DNA from: Onchocerca lupi
Lineage: Eukaryota; Nematoda; Chromadorea; Rhabditida; Onchocercidae
Direction: 5' to 3'
DNA length: 64,000 nucleotides
Assembly: GCA_028564675.1 (NCBI GenBank)
Contig: JAOVVO010000097.1
Location: forward strand, 62,001-126,000
In this document: positions 11,301 to 23,411 of the stretch, in pieces
Layout: the number at the start of each line of letters is the position of its first letter
How positions within the stretch are numbered: the first letter of the stretch is position 1
Position numbers and translations under genes: made by a program
Notes under the pieces: generated by a model
What the model was told of the DNA's origin: nothing
The model's input: only the letters and a program-made list of their open reading frames with translations
The model's database searches: none

Positions 11301-14300
11301 ATCTTAATGGTTTGAGGCGAGAAATTCGATTTATGGACTTCACTCGAGTTTCAACTTTTAAATGTATAATTCGGGTACCTTTTTACTTAACAATTTCATA
11401 GATTTTTTCCTTTTTTTTTTGACTCAAAGAAAAAATTTGCTTCTAAAATCAGAAATACCGCAGAATGAAAAAGAAAACAGCAATGATTGGACGCACGGAA
11501 ATAAAAACATCGAATTTAGGCAACAAAATCATATATTACCATTTCTTCTAGCGCTCCCATCAATCTACACATTTGGATCTCACGTCTACTACTGTAGTGA
11601 TAATAGAGCTAAACGATGTCTGCGAGTGTAAATTCTAGTTATGGAATCGAAATTTATTGCTCAGTCCGAGAATTTGCCGAATTGAATGGATTTTAAATTT
11701 TTCAAAAATTAAATTCTATTTTCTCCCACATTTCTCCTTCTAAGTCTTGAAAAAAATAATGCTAGAAATAATAATGAAATTCGATAAAGTCCATCGAATC
11801 AAAATAATACATTACTCTGTAGCAAATGTTATAGTGGGGGCATCGTGAAACAATGATTTTCGAAGTTGTGAAGACCTTTCGGGAGAAGTGATATCGAATT
11901 GAACAGCTGATTGAACTTGAAACCACAATGAGCTAGTCATTGAATTGCTGTTAAATGTGCTGCTCTGAATACACCATCTGTTGAACACTTCCTTTTACTT
12001 CAAACTGTGTAAGACAAAATTACTAATTACACATGAACGGATTAAATACATCGTGAAAATAATAGTATAGTGGATTATTTTGGATAAATTGATGTTAGAA
12101 ATATCGAGAATTCGATGTATGTAATGGAACAAACTGGCACAAAGAAGTTTTTTAAGCCTTACAACAAGAATTAGTCTTTAGCCTTGCCTGACTTTGTCAC
12201 CTGTTCAACCAACTTTGCAACTTTACAGCAATTAGACTGTAGGCGAAGAGGCAGCTAAGGTCAATTAATAAAAGAATTTGGTTTGGTTAAAAGTTTGTTG
12301 GGTGATAAAAAATATAAGCAAAAATCACCATTAATCAGTTGTAACATCAAAAAGTGTTATTTAAAAAAAAAAAAAAAAAATCAGTGTATGGGATGTTGTT
12401 CGTACCTTTTGTTTATAAACATTTCAAAACTCACTCTTTTCTTGGTATCTTTTCTGACAAACAGCTGTTTTAAGCACATGAAGCACTCCTTTTCACTCTA
12501 CTTTAATGTCCAATTCTCGGTTCTTCTGTGTTCGATTCTCCGAGATAAGCAATCGACTGAAGAAGAGCTAATACTATTGAAATCTCTTCCTAGAACAAAG
12601 TGGATCTATTAATTGTAGAATAATCTGCAGATGCTTGTACAAAAAAATAATTTAGTAAGCGGATAAAATGAAACCTAAACTAATTTTTTGAAGAGTTGTG
12701 ATTGGTTGAAATAACTCTTTGGCAATCCTAATTACAAATTCTACGACTAAAATTGAAAGAATCGCTTCCATGCAAGATGATATTTGTGACATAAATTAAA
12801 ACTATTTCTTGGAATGGATTCTCCTCTCATCAATTATAATATTCAAATTTTGCCTTATATTTCATTTAACATTTCTTTTTTAATGTTACATAAGAAAAAA
12901 ATTCTGTTAAAGGAAATACATGATAGTACTTAGGAAGGAAAAATAAAAAGGAAAAAGAAGAGAGAATGAAAAACAAGAATTGTCAACCATTTCATTCAAA
13001 AAATTTCCTTTAATGTGTAAAAAGAAGGACAAGAAATTAGCCTAACTATGTATGGGCCAATGAAGAAAAATCTATTGGAGATAGAAGAAGGACAGAAAGA
13101 TAAAGTAGAAGTAGAGAAGCCTACAAGGACTCGAATATATGCCACTTTCTGATAAAATAAACGAAATGTGGCTTCAAACAAGCGAAATTTGCACAAAAAG
13201 CTTGCAAATTATCATATTTATCATCGCAAGCACATCATTTTTGTACCAACTGTTTCAACCACAACATCACTAACAGCGTGTAATTAAAAATCGCGAAAAA
13301 TAGTAGTCTTTGCTGCGAGCACATGGTGCAATAAATTATAATTTGATTTTTAGGCTTCGAGACATTTTACGTTATATCTAGTACTCAGCATTAATGAAGT
13401 AACGGTAATATTGAAACTTGATTATTTTTACAAACAATGATACCAATTATTAAGAAATTGGATTAACAAACTTCGAAAAGATATCAGAGAAAACTCTGAG
13501 AGGATAACATATTCTAACTTTTGAAAATAAATGGCTAACATATTCCAAATTATTTTTAAATTCCTATACTAAATTAATTCACTTTTTTTTATATTGCTTG
13601 TTTATTCGGTTTTTCATCAGGAAATTTGATATGAAATATTAAACATTTAAACTTCTAAAATTAAAATTTTAAAATCCAACTTAGTATTTCTTTTTTCATT
13701 TAAAATGGCAAAAAAACAGATAGAAGCCATATGATAAGTAAGAAATGAATGCAAAGTTTAAAATCATCAATTTGAAGAAGCTTCTCACTGCCATCTCACC
13801 AAGAATGCGAAATAAAAAAAAAAAAAAAAAAAAAAAAAAACAAGATGAAATAATATATATGTCTGTTGCTATATTACCAGCTATGCAATGAAACAAATTC
13901 AAAAAGTGCTCAAATAAATCAGTTCAGAATGGCCAAAGTACTTGTGCAAATACGTCAAATATGCTCTGTTTACATTAATAACATAGATCATTGATTAATC
14001 ATTGTCACCAATTTGTCACCGTAATTCAGCATGGTAAATACACTTGAAAACTAGATGTTGATAATTAAAAAATGCAATTAATACTGAGAATACTGAATAA
14101 ATGGAACTATTTAAAGGTGTTTGCTGAAAATTTAGGTTTGTCAATGGTCTTTCAAAATGTTCAAGTTGATGACTAAAATTTGGCAAAGTTTGGTAAAAGA
14201 ATAAAAAAAAAAAAAAGAAAACTATTTTTTTTTCTCGAAAAAAAAAATCTTATTATCTGAAAGCTTTCAGTAAGTAAATGAAGTTATGTAAGACTTGCTT

Positions 14301-16597
14301 CTTAATTAAAAACAATTTTTTTTTTGAAAACTCAAAATGCTGATTTTCTCGATAGTAATGTCTGTACAAAAATCTTGTATCTCGCGATCATATGACATTG
14401 TTTGATAACGTCACATAAATGTGCAAATAAATTCCCAACTTATCAGTTTACAATGTAATTGAATGAAAAATTTGCCAAATAGCTCTAAATTCATTATTAT
14501 TTATAACCACTATCCTCATATAACCATAATATTTGAGCAGCAAGAAATTTTGAATTGAAAGTTTTTAAAAGCTTAAGCAATCAAGACGAGGTCAGACTCG
14601 ATTTTAAAAATTATGTCAAAAAACAAAAAAAAAAGGAAACAATCTATTGGAATCATTATTATACATTGAGACATGTTATTTGACAGTACTTCGGAAGAAG
14701 TTGAAAAGTTATTTATGATTTCAATCATAAACAAACCAGTTTATATATTTATGATCTATGAATTCAAGTTGTTTCAATTTGGGCAATAGACTGCGAAAGA
14801 GTAAATGTCGACATGAGAAGAGAAATTAATCTGATTATTGCTTTTTTTACAATATTTTTTCCTTTGCTTGACTGCAAGAAAGGAAATTCACTGCAGAAAA
14901 TTGAAGGAAGTGAAATTGTTGCACGAGAAAAATTATTTAAGAAAAATATCAAAAAAAAAAGCGAAGTGGAAAAAGTGAAAGAAACATTTGATTGATCGAA
15001 ACAACGATTCGGCTTAGACCATTGTTTTCTGCATTTTACAAAAATTTGCAAGACACTAAAGATCAAAAACAGTAACCGTTCTTTGAATACCTTGTCTTAT
15101 ATACAGTAATTTCATTCATTTGATCTATTTAATTTAGTCAATAGTATTTGCAAAATTAACAAACTGGAATCAATAATCTAAAAGGATACTATTTTGAAGT
15201 GCACGAAAAATTATTTCCGAGAAATATCGCTTCTATGACAATATTGCATACATCTTTAACTGAAGTGGTGGCAACGCCAGATGAAGCTAAGAGTAATAGG
15301 CGTCAAGTTATCAATTCACTTGAAATGTTATCCGAGAGATTATTTCAATGTCATCAGTTTTATTGTAATTCGAGAGGTTCAGAAACTATATTAATTATAA
15401 ATTGTGAAATGAGTAGGAATTTGGAAAATATTGCAGTTTAGAATTATTTGGAAACAATAATGCATGATAAAATTAATATCTATGTTTAGAAACAGATACT
15501 GTGCAAGTAGAAATATTGCATTTACTCAGGCTTTGCATAAGAGCCAAGTGAGACCCAGTAGAACCGAAGAAGCCAAGTCCTCAAGTCCTATTCAATGGGT
15601 AAAGAAAGAAGGAAAATAAACTATTTTTATAAAATCTTATGTATATTTCATGTTCAAAAGAAATAATAACAAGACTTGCTAAATGATAGAAAGGAAAAAG
15701 AGATGTGGAAGAAACTGAAAGTTTTGCGAGAAAAATTAACCGATTCAGGAAATCCTGACCGAACAAATTGTTGACTATGTAAGTTATGGCAAGTTCATCT
15801 TGTTGCTGATTTTGGCCTTTTTTGTTCCGTAGTTTCGAAAATTTTCTCCAAGTAATCAGCTTATTATCAGTTTGTCATGGCTTACATACTACGAAAATTT
15901 GTTTATATTGCGTTTTGCGAAGTTTTTCTTTCAAATTCGTGAAATTCATTTTTTTGGATTCTATGACGTCATCAAGGGCTGATGTGACAGCTATTAGAAT
16001 CACATTTTCTTTCCTCTTTGCTAATAATAGTTTGATTACATGTCTTAACCAATGAACTCGTATATTAAAGTATTGCGTCACTTCCTATAAATATGATGGC
16101 ATTGTAAACATAAGCCTTTTACTTTTTTTTTAAAAATTTTCTGAAAAAATGGAAGCAATTTCTTAAAAAAAAATTGAAGCATTATATAGACAGTGAAAAG
16201 AGAAATAAATTATAAAGAAAATCCTGAAATTTAAAAAATTTAACTTCTATTAAAATAAAATTGAATATATCAAATAATTTCGTATTGGAAAATGATCTGA
16301 CTAATTATGGTTCCTTTTTATGCTGATTATGAATTGCGACTGATGAATTAATCTTTTCTTTCTGTAGAACAAATCCTTATCTGAAATAATAGAAACATTA
16401 GAGCTGAAATACATGTCATGAATGATATCCAATAAGATGATGAATCAACCACTTCTTAAAGTAAGAATTCAATTCTGGAATTACTGACAATTGATTTCAG
16501 TCAATCATAATAATATGAGTGATGTAAATTATTAGGATAAAATCATTTAATGAAGCAATAATCAAACTATAAGAAAAAAATAGGACGATTTAGGAAC
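8387..16597. other. intergenic DNA upstream of the kinase gene; no gene seen
   Basis: About 8 kb of AT-rich DNA with many A/T runs. The open frames found (up to about 140 codons) are low-complexity, rich in Phe/Ile/Lys/Ser, lack family motifs and do not chain through splice sites. A 60-codon plus-strand frame at 14813 begins with a hydrophobic stretch followed by lysine-rich sequence and could be a small secreted peptide, but there is no further support. I see no tRNA, rRNA or repeat array. Confidence 0.5.
13814..13840. repeat. poly(A) tract, 27 nt
   Basis: Uninterrupted run of A on the plus strand in intergenic DNA. No flanking target-site duplication or retrocopy was recognised. Confidence 0.9.
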
Positions 16598-17281
16598 TTG
16601 AATGGGCCGAAAGATAATCAATATAAACAAGGAACGTTAAAGGTCAAAAGGCGCGAAGGTAGTTTCGAATGGGCCAACAAACCGATAAACATATTTCCCG
16701 CTTCGATTAACAGATTTTATGCTCCAAAATCCGAACCTTTTAAATTCTTTCGGAACTCTCCTCCTCTTCTAGTCTCAAAATGATCTCATGATTGATTGAC
16801 CTCGCTTAACAAATAACGGATTAACAGATAAACAGAGTGTGGATGTCTTCTATAACAGTTTTTTTTATGACAAAGACAGTTCGGATTTTTCTACAACGAC
16901 CACAACAGCAGTTCGATTCGAATCGACATAACAATCGACAATCAAAGAGCAATACTTTTTTCTACAAGCGACAAAGAAATGAATACCCAGTAATAAAGTT
17001 ACTTGAACATTCTTGGGTAATTGTTTGTTTGCAACTGTTCCGTCTAATTAATAACTCTTTTTTCTAACAGGAATCGTCTCATTCACAAAATCTACTTTCC
17101 CGACACTTATGATAAGCTTATGTTTTACTCCAAGCCTAACATCCTTCATGCTTTTGCTTCATTCCTCGGGTTTAATTATTTCAAGTGGATTTTTCTGCTC
17201 ATATTACTTCTATTGCAAGAGTAAGCGTTCGTTTTAAAAGCGCCATCTTTGTCTATTAAAGAATAAAAAATAAATAAACAA

Positions 17282-17688
17282 TGTCGGAAATTCCGAGAGA
17301 TCTGACTTCAAATTTTATTTTTATTCATCATTTGTAAAATCCTATCCCTAAATTTGATTTTCGCTCCTATAATCTCCTTTCTTTCCTGCCTTCCTGATAT
17401 AATTCTGTAAAAAACCGTCTTAGTCCTACTGGAACAAGACAGTTGCATTTCATAATAATCCGTTACTGTTGTAATCTATAACTGTTACTAATTGTTTTTT
17501 GGCAATTTTTCAACGTTTTAAACGCTGGTTATAAATTTTGAATTCTATAATTTTCTAATAAACTTTTCCGCCCCTCGTTTTCTTGTGTGTTTTTTTTCTT
17601 GTTGTATTGTCATTGTCGAGTTATAATACGTTTCGCGTGTATAATTTCTGTAAATAAAGGTTTAATTACCCAAGTTTGAAGTGCTACA
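17282..17688 (+). repeat. candidate solo LTR (407 bp)
   Basis: Bounded by TGT at the start and ACA at the end, preceded by an A-rich tract, with AATAAAGG about 35 bp before the end. Size and layout fit a BEL/Pao- or Gypsy-class LTR. This is structural inference only, since no partner LTR is in the window. Confidence 0.3.
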
Positions 17689-17752
17689 AATCAACTCAAC
17701 TCAATTCAATACTACACAAATTCAACCCAATTCAACGCAATCCAATCCAATT
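17689..17752 (+). repeat. degenerate short tandem repeat of CAAYTCAA type
   Basis: Repeated CAACTCAA, CAATTCAA, CAACCCAA and CAATCCAA units follow directly after the candidate LTR. They look like slippage-derived satellite sequence. Confidence 0.6.
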
Positions 17753-18822
17753 AGACTCACTGGTGATATTGGGCTATAGGGCGACATCACTCTCCACTAT
17801 TCCGAAAATTTCCATGACAAACAACCGTACCAAGTCAAAACAAAGCCAGGAAAAAAGTCCGACGAAACAAAAGAGGATAAAAAAACAAACAGAAAAAAAA
17901 AAAAAATCCGCGTCTTGGATGTAAAATTTGCATCATCTCGGGAAAATTTTATCTGCTTAATCAAATAAAATGATGAAAAACTTGATCCACTGATGTTTGA
18001 ATATCAACCATGATTCCTTTTACATGAAGAAGTGGTAAAGTAATAAAATGATTTAGTTATTTGCTAAAAAGAGAACCAGGGTCGAAAAAGTAAGAAAGGA
18101 AAATATTTCGAGAAGCTTGTCTATCTTTTATTACTCCTTGAATGATTATTCTTTCCGATCATCTGATTTTAAAAACTTTAATTTGACAGTGCTTGGCCAT
18201 TTGTTTTTGCTTCATTTGATCCCGCAGGATGAAGCATTTTATTGAGACCTTATTAATAGTTTTGGATCATTGCATCTCATTCCGTCCGAAATGAATCATT
18301 TGGACATCTTTTCAGGTAGATCGAATGCAGCGAATCCCTTGCATTTCCAATTTATTATCTCTGGGATTTTTATCTTTGTATTGTTAATAGGGATCTAAAA
18401 GATATGGAGAAAATGCGAAACGAGTCACATATTCAAATTCATCTAATTTTCCTAAATTAAAGATAAAAAAAAAAAAAACATAAGTCTTGCATGTTTTATG
18501 CTGGAAATCAAAGATTTTACGGAACTTATTAAAGCAAAAATAGTTTACGAAAAAAAAAATGTGTAGGATTTTTATTTTCTCATATCTTATTTATCTTCCT
18601 CATTGACTATAGGTTCAATTAATTCATCATTTTGAAAAAAAAAAAAGTTTGTAACTTTATTCAAGAAAAATTATTTGATCAAAAATTTGAAATTGATGAA
18701 AAAATCAAAATGTACGAACGGTAGAAAAAAACATTTCTTTTACATTTCCATTCTTTGATTTTTCTTTATTGTCATTCAAAAGGACCGTGTTCTAAGTCTA
18801 GGAAGATAAAATGTGCTCCATT

Positions 18823-18877
18823 AATTGTTGATTCGTGATAATCGTCGATATGGCACGATTATCACGAATCAATAATT
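18823..18877. repeat. near-perfect 23-bp inverted repeat, 9-nt loop (hairpin)
   Basis: Arms 18823-18845 and 18855-18877 pair at 22 of 23 positions around the loop CGATATGGC. The arm core is TTGATTCGTGATAATCGT. The element has mixed base composition, unlike the A/T runs around it, and lies about 2.2 kb downstream of the cadherin gene. It could be a small-RNA precursor or a short palindromic mobile element. The stem is shorter than a typical full pri-miRNA stem. Confidence 0.85.
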
Positions 18878-20326
18878 CTAACATTATTGATTTCCTGAAT
18901 TAAAATTATCCGAGCTTTGAGAAACGTGGAGCAAAGCCTTAGTTGCTTTCATATTTCAAGATAGAAGAGTCGTATTAATTAAAATTTTCAAAGTAATTCT
19001 ATAGAAAAGTTTTTTAAAATTAGCTTTGTCATGGAAAAAAAGTAGAGGAAGAAAGAGTGGAGTAACAGAAATATCCCACGGTACCTCTTGAAATGTGGAA
19101 CGAAACTCACAGTATCTTAAATTGTGTATCGTTCCAATTAAATGGCACTCGGATTTCAGGGGAATAGCACTAAATTCAAGATTCTTGTCAAAATCAATAA
19201 ATTTAAATTTTAAAAACCACTATATTAGATAAATTTGTGAAAGTGAAAAGTTAGGAGAAATTTTCTTAAAGAATGACTGGATTTAAAATGGTTGAGTATA
19301 AAAAAGCATATAATTTAGGCGGCAACTATTTTTTCAATACAGTGCATATTTATTTAATTAGAAGTATTTCTTCACAATGTACTTAACGACGAAATTTGAT
19401 AAATTTTTCCGGTATTTCATAATATTTTTTTCATTTAGCATAGCCTACGTCATCTGTATGTTTTGAACTCCAGCGAGCACTTCCAAATCATATTAAATCT
19501 AATTTTTCATTACTTTTCGCAGAGATTTTATCCGACATATTAATACTTCATAACAATTAAGTTAAAAAAAGAAACTTTGTCAAGTGTTGTAGAAAATATG
19601 CCCACCTAGAATTGAAATTTTAGCCATATTTCGATAAAAAATTATCAGAGAGCGGTCAAGTAGTTCTTGAGAAGCTTCCAGACAAGCAAAACTAATGAAA
19701 TTTGTAATTCGATGTATTCAGCACAGTTCAATATCTTCCTGCACGTTTTCTGTTTGTAAAGAGAGTGCCTGATATATATTTCACTGTTTTTTCAAGAAAA
19801 TTAACAATTGTAGTTTTATATTTGTTTTGTCATCCTTTGTGATTAATTCAAATTACTGAGAACAAACTCGTTGAAAAAATGATTCCGTCTTCTCAGGGTA
19901 ATGTCGCAAATTATAGAACTGACTGGTTTCAAAATTCACTGTTTATGAACATCAGTCTTCCGAATCATTCATTCAAATAGTTGTATAATGATACTATGAA
20001 AACGAAGAGTTTGGAAGAATAATATTTGAAATTGAAAGAGTATGAATTAGTATTTTTTATTATAAAGAATGAGTTCAACTTTTTGGTAAATTCAAAATAT
20101 ACGCCAATCTAGCTAGTTCTTCTGTGTCAGTGAATTCAGAAAATAATATATCGTACAAAAATTTTTCATTGATTTCGAGTGAGAAATATTATATCTCATT
20201 GCTATAAAAAATTGAAAACTGTATCACAGCACTGATGAGAATAGTAATGGTGATAAATATGAGAATAACCTAACGACTATGATAATATTGCTTTATAATA
20301 GCTGTGAGAAGCGACAGTAATATAAA

Positions 20327-20327
<1 letters not shown>

Positions 20328-20371
<44 letters not shown>
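20328..20371. repeat. poly(A) tract, 44 nt
   Basis: Longest homopolymer in the window. It sits close to the coding-like island at 20.4-20.75 kb and would be prone to length errors in assembly. Confidence 0.9.
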
Positions 20372-20373
<2 letters not shown>

Positions 20374-20395
20374 TATAACAAAGGATTACCCATAT

Positions 20396-20744
20396 CATTT
20401 GATAATTTAAGATTTGTGCAGAATTATTTCGGTCAATCGGATTAATCATTTGGTTGATCGAGGTAACACTGCACCGCGGCTGGCATAATGAATGGTTTAA
20501 GAGAACTGGTAAATAAACACTAATAAGCTAAATGTATAAATCAATGGCGATTACTGATCAAATATGATAAACAATATACAGTAAGAGAAGAAAATAAACC
20601 CGTGTCTCGTATATGGGCTTTAAAACCCTTCATAACATCTGTAACGGCTCTTCCATGAAGTGAAATTCTGTCACAACATGCTACGTAATTCAAACGTGGC
20701 AACTTTTCAACAAAACGGATGGAAATGAGTAGGTTCAATTACTT
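20396..20744 (-). other. coding-like island downstream of the cadherin gene; identity unknown
   Basis: The 20580-20720 part is richer in GC than its surroundings and stays open on the minus strand in a frame reading like ordinary protein (Cys-Cys pair, RISLHGR, DVMKGF). A second open stretch at 20396-20492 can be joined to it in phase through a 49-nt intron. No family is recognised, no start codon is convincing, and upstream frames are closed. It could be a gene relic, a small downstream gene or conserved non-coding DNA. Confidence 0.2.
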
Positions 20745-21099
20745 TAAAAGCTACAACTCCAAGATTTTCTGAATATTTTGGAAATCTAATCAATTCTTGC
20801 CAATGATGAAAAGAGCGACTGCAGATGCAATGAAAAGATCAGAATGAAAACAGTGTCACTAGAATCAGATTAATTTTCGATAAATTTCAAATTTTAATAT
20901 TTCCAGACAAGACTCCAGTTTTGTTCATAAATATATAAAATAATCGGTCAACCTGAGAAGCACTATGCATAAATAAGTGATCACTACACAGAAAGCAGCC
21001 AATATTGTCATAAACTCATGTCGCAGATGTTAAAAAAAATTTAGAATACATTTTACGAAGTTTCAGATGGAATATATAAATGAAAATAGCATAAAACCA

Positions 21100-23411
21100 T
21101 CAGAGAACAGCCATTGTCTGATGTATGTTTGAGGATGTAGATGTGCGCGCTGTACGATCATCGTCGCTATCATCAATGTTACTGAAATCTTCAAATATTT
21201 CTGATGAATGCGCCAATTCTGAAGTCGATTGTGCTTTCTAAAAATCAATTCTGAAGTCCATCACATATTTTAGATACTTTAAGATTTTCTCTCTTCCATC
21301 AAATTCGATTTCTGAGAAAAGAGAATGAAATAATAATTGAATTTCCCTCTTCAATTTCAAGTAAAATAACTGCACATGAAGCAATACTATTTATGACGAG
21401 AATATTTAAAGCAGCATCTTCGACTATTTGCATGCTAAAATCTTTTTGGGATTGGTAAATCATTTACGGAAATTTGTCACTCTTTGGAAATCAGTGTTAT
21501 AATGTATCAAATTCTATAAAATATACCTTAACTACCTTAGAAGACTTTTTGTCAATGTTACCAACATCAACAGCCGGCTCATCATAAACACGATTCGAAG
21601 CAAAACTACTATCAGCAACAGCTTTATTATTTTTCCGTCTGAAGTTATGTGCTGGTGGAAGCGGCGGTTTCTTACGTTGTGAAGATTTCAATTCATCAGG
21701 ATATGAGAAGTCAGAACTCTCTATTCCTTGAATATGAAAAGAAATTCTATAAAATACAAATGAGAATAACATTGAAGGAACAATATCGTTTATGTATTTT
21801 TTTTTTTTGTATCAGCGAAAAAAAAAGGGTACTAACCTTCACTGTCACTTGTATCCAACAGTGGTCTTTTTTGATTCCCCGAATTTTGTGATATCACTCG
21901 GCGATGTACCGGTCGCATTGTCATGTAATCATTATCTTCTTGTATATTTGGCGAAGAATCTAGAAAAGCGAAGAATTGGAAAGTTTCATTATTGCATGTG
22001 AAAAAGTACAGAAGCGAAAGACAAATTCTGGGATGAATCAATTCATTCCATTTTAATTTCATTAAGTTTAATTCGAAAGCAAAATAAAACTGATAAACGA
22101 GATGTAATCAACCGTTTGTAACATTCCTACTGATGCTGGGATTATTTTTCAAACGTTCGCCGCGTAATTCAGCAGCTGCATCACAAGCTCCATTTATCTG
22201 AATATAATATCAGATTAGCTTTTGTACTACATTCCAACATTTGTACTTATTTTTTCTTTTTATCACACAATTGAAGCTTAAGAAATTAAAGTATTACTCT
22301 TTTCTTACACTGCACTCGCCAATCTTCTTTGGTTGGAGACTCATCGGATAGATGAGTATTCTTTAGCCTTTTCATCCGAGCTCTATATCTTGGGCTAGAA
22401 AAAATGGTCCAGATGTTAGATAATCATTTCATTTTTAACAAGATTTTTTAACAAGATTTCGAATTATAAACTTAAATCTTACAAAACTTTCAATATTTTT
22501 GGTTGACAAGAATTCACGGAAGCAAAACTTGTTGGGAACATTTTTAGAGAATTTAAATATTTCTGTATTTACCCAGAAGATGGACGACAACGATCGACAG
22601 GAACTGGTGGCTGTAATTGAGACGACGAGCAGCTTGCAATTTCATCATCATCTCCCACAATTATTTCACCGTACCGTCTCAGTGCTTCATTGCCGGCAAG
22701 CTGAAAATATCATTGAGATCATCTAAGAGAAATCAAATTTTCAATAACTAATTCAAGAAGGGAAAATAACATACAGGTTCCGTTTCATCGCAGCTAGCAA
22801 TGTAGCGATCCGAATCACAATTTTTCACTGAGCTCGCTTCTGCAACCCAACGAATTCGACATCTACTCGAACCTGCTAATGAAGGAGATGGGCTACCTCC
22901 AATCGACGAACTACTTATTCGTTCATGGATTGGGAGAGGATGTACCTATAATTCATTTTTGTCTGACATTTTGAAAGTTTAATTTTTAAGAGATTAGCAA
23001 AGATTGATTAACAAGTCTGAATTAAAAAGTAGCACCGTTCCGATTAAGTTAATTTTAACGAAAATAAACAGAACGACTAAGCAATAAATATGTAGCTCAA
23101 GATGCCTTATAAAAAGTGTAAGAGCTCAATTAAAAAAACTTAAAAAAAAATTAAAATCAAAAAAAAAGTTAACTAAAAAATATCTTCTGAAAAATTAGTC
23201 TCTCATCTAACCTATTCAGAAAAATCTTCGAATCACATCCTTTACCTGAACTGTTGGTAAGTCTTTCTCGTAGTTGCTATTATGTAAACGCGGAAATAAT
23301 GGCGGTGCTGGTGTTACAGTATGTGGCACACCGTCGTACGACATTGACACCCGCGGATTAAAATTATTCGTTTCATATTCCATTTCTCTTATTTTCGATG
23401 GTTTTCGATTT
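21100..23411 (-). other. cdh-4: cdh-4 cytoplasmic tail exons
   Basis: Exons 23411-23246, 22945-22775, 22700-22573, 22394-22298, 22197-22113, 21959-21837, 21726-21527 and 21237-21100, about 370 residues. The tail is rich in Ser, Pro and charged residues. Short motifs include YMTM in exon 21959 and KKPPLPP plus YDEP in exon 21726. The last exon is acidic (DDSDDD) and ends in MAVL. No beta-catenin-binding region of classical cadherins is seen, as expected for Fat. Confidence 0.85.

Larger units (their letters stand above)
16598..17924 (+). mobile_element. possible decayed LTR-type retroelement fragment
   Basis: Three neighbouring signals suggest an old retroelement. First, frame-broken coding-like stretches run from 16598 to 17224; the last (about 17083-17224) ends with a hydrophobic, membrane-helix-like segment just before its stop, followed by an A-rich tract with AATAAA-like hexamers. 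Second, 17282-17688 starts TGTCGG and ends CTACA, carries AATAAA near its 3' end and is pyrimidine-rich, as an LTR would be. Third, a lysine/serine/glutamine-rich frame from 17817 is truncated by a stop at about 17922. Stops and frame changes make any coding product non-functional. I see no second LTR copy or target-site duplication in the window, and no reverse transcriptase motif, so a chance assembly is possible. Confidence 0.3.

Noticed and set aside
14764..15066. Open frames on both strands near 14.8-15.0 kb
   Set aside because: Lysine-rich on one strand and Phe/Ser-rich on the other, typical of A-rich low-complexity DNA; no splice partners found.
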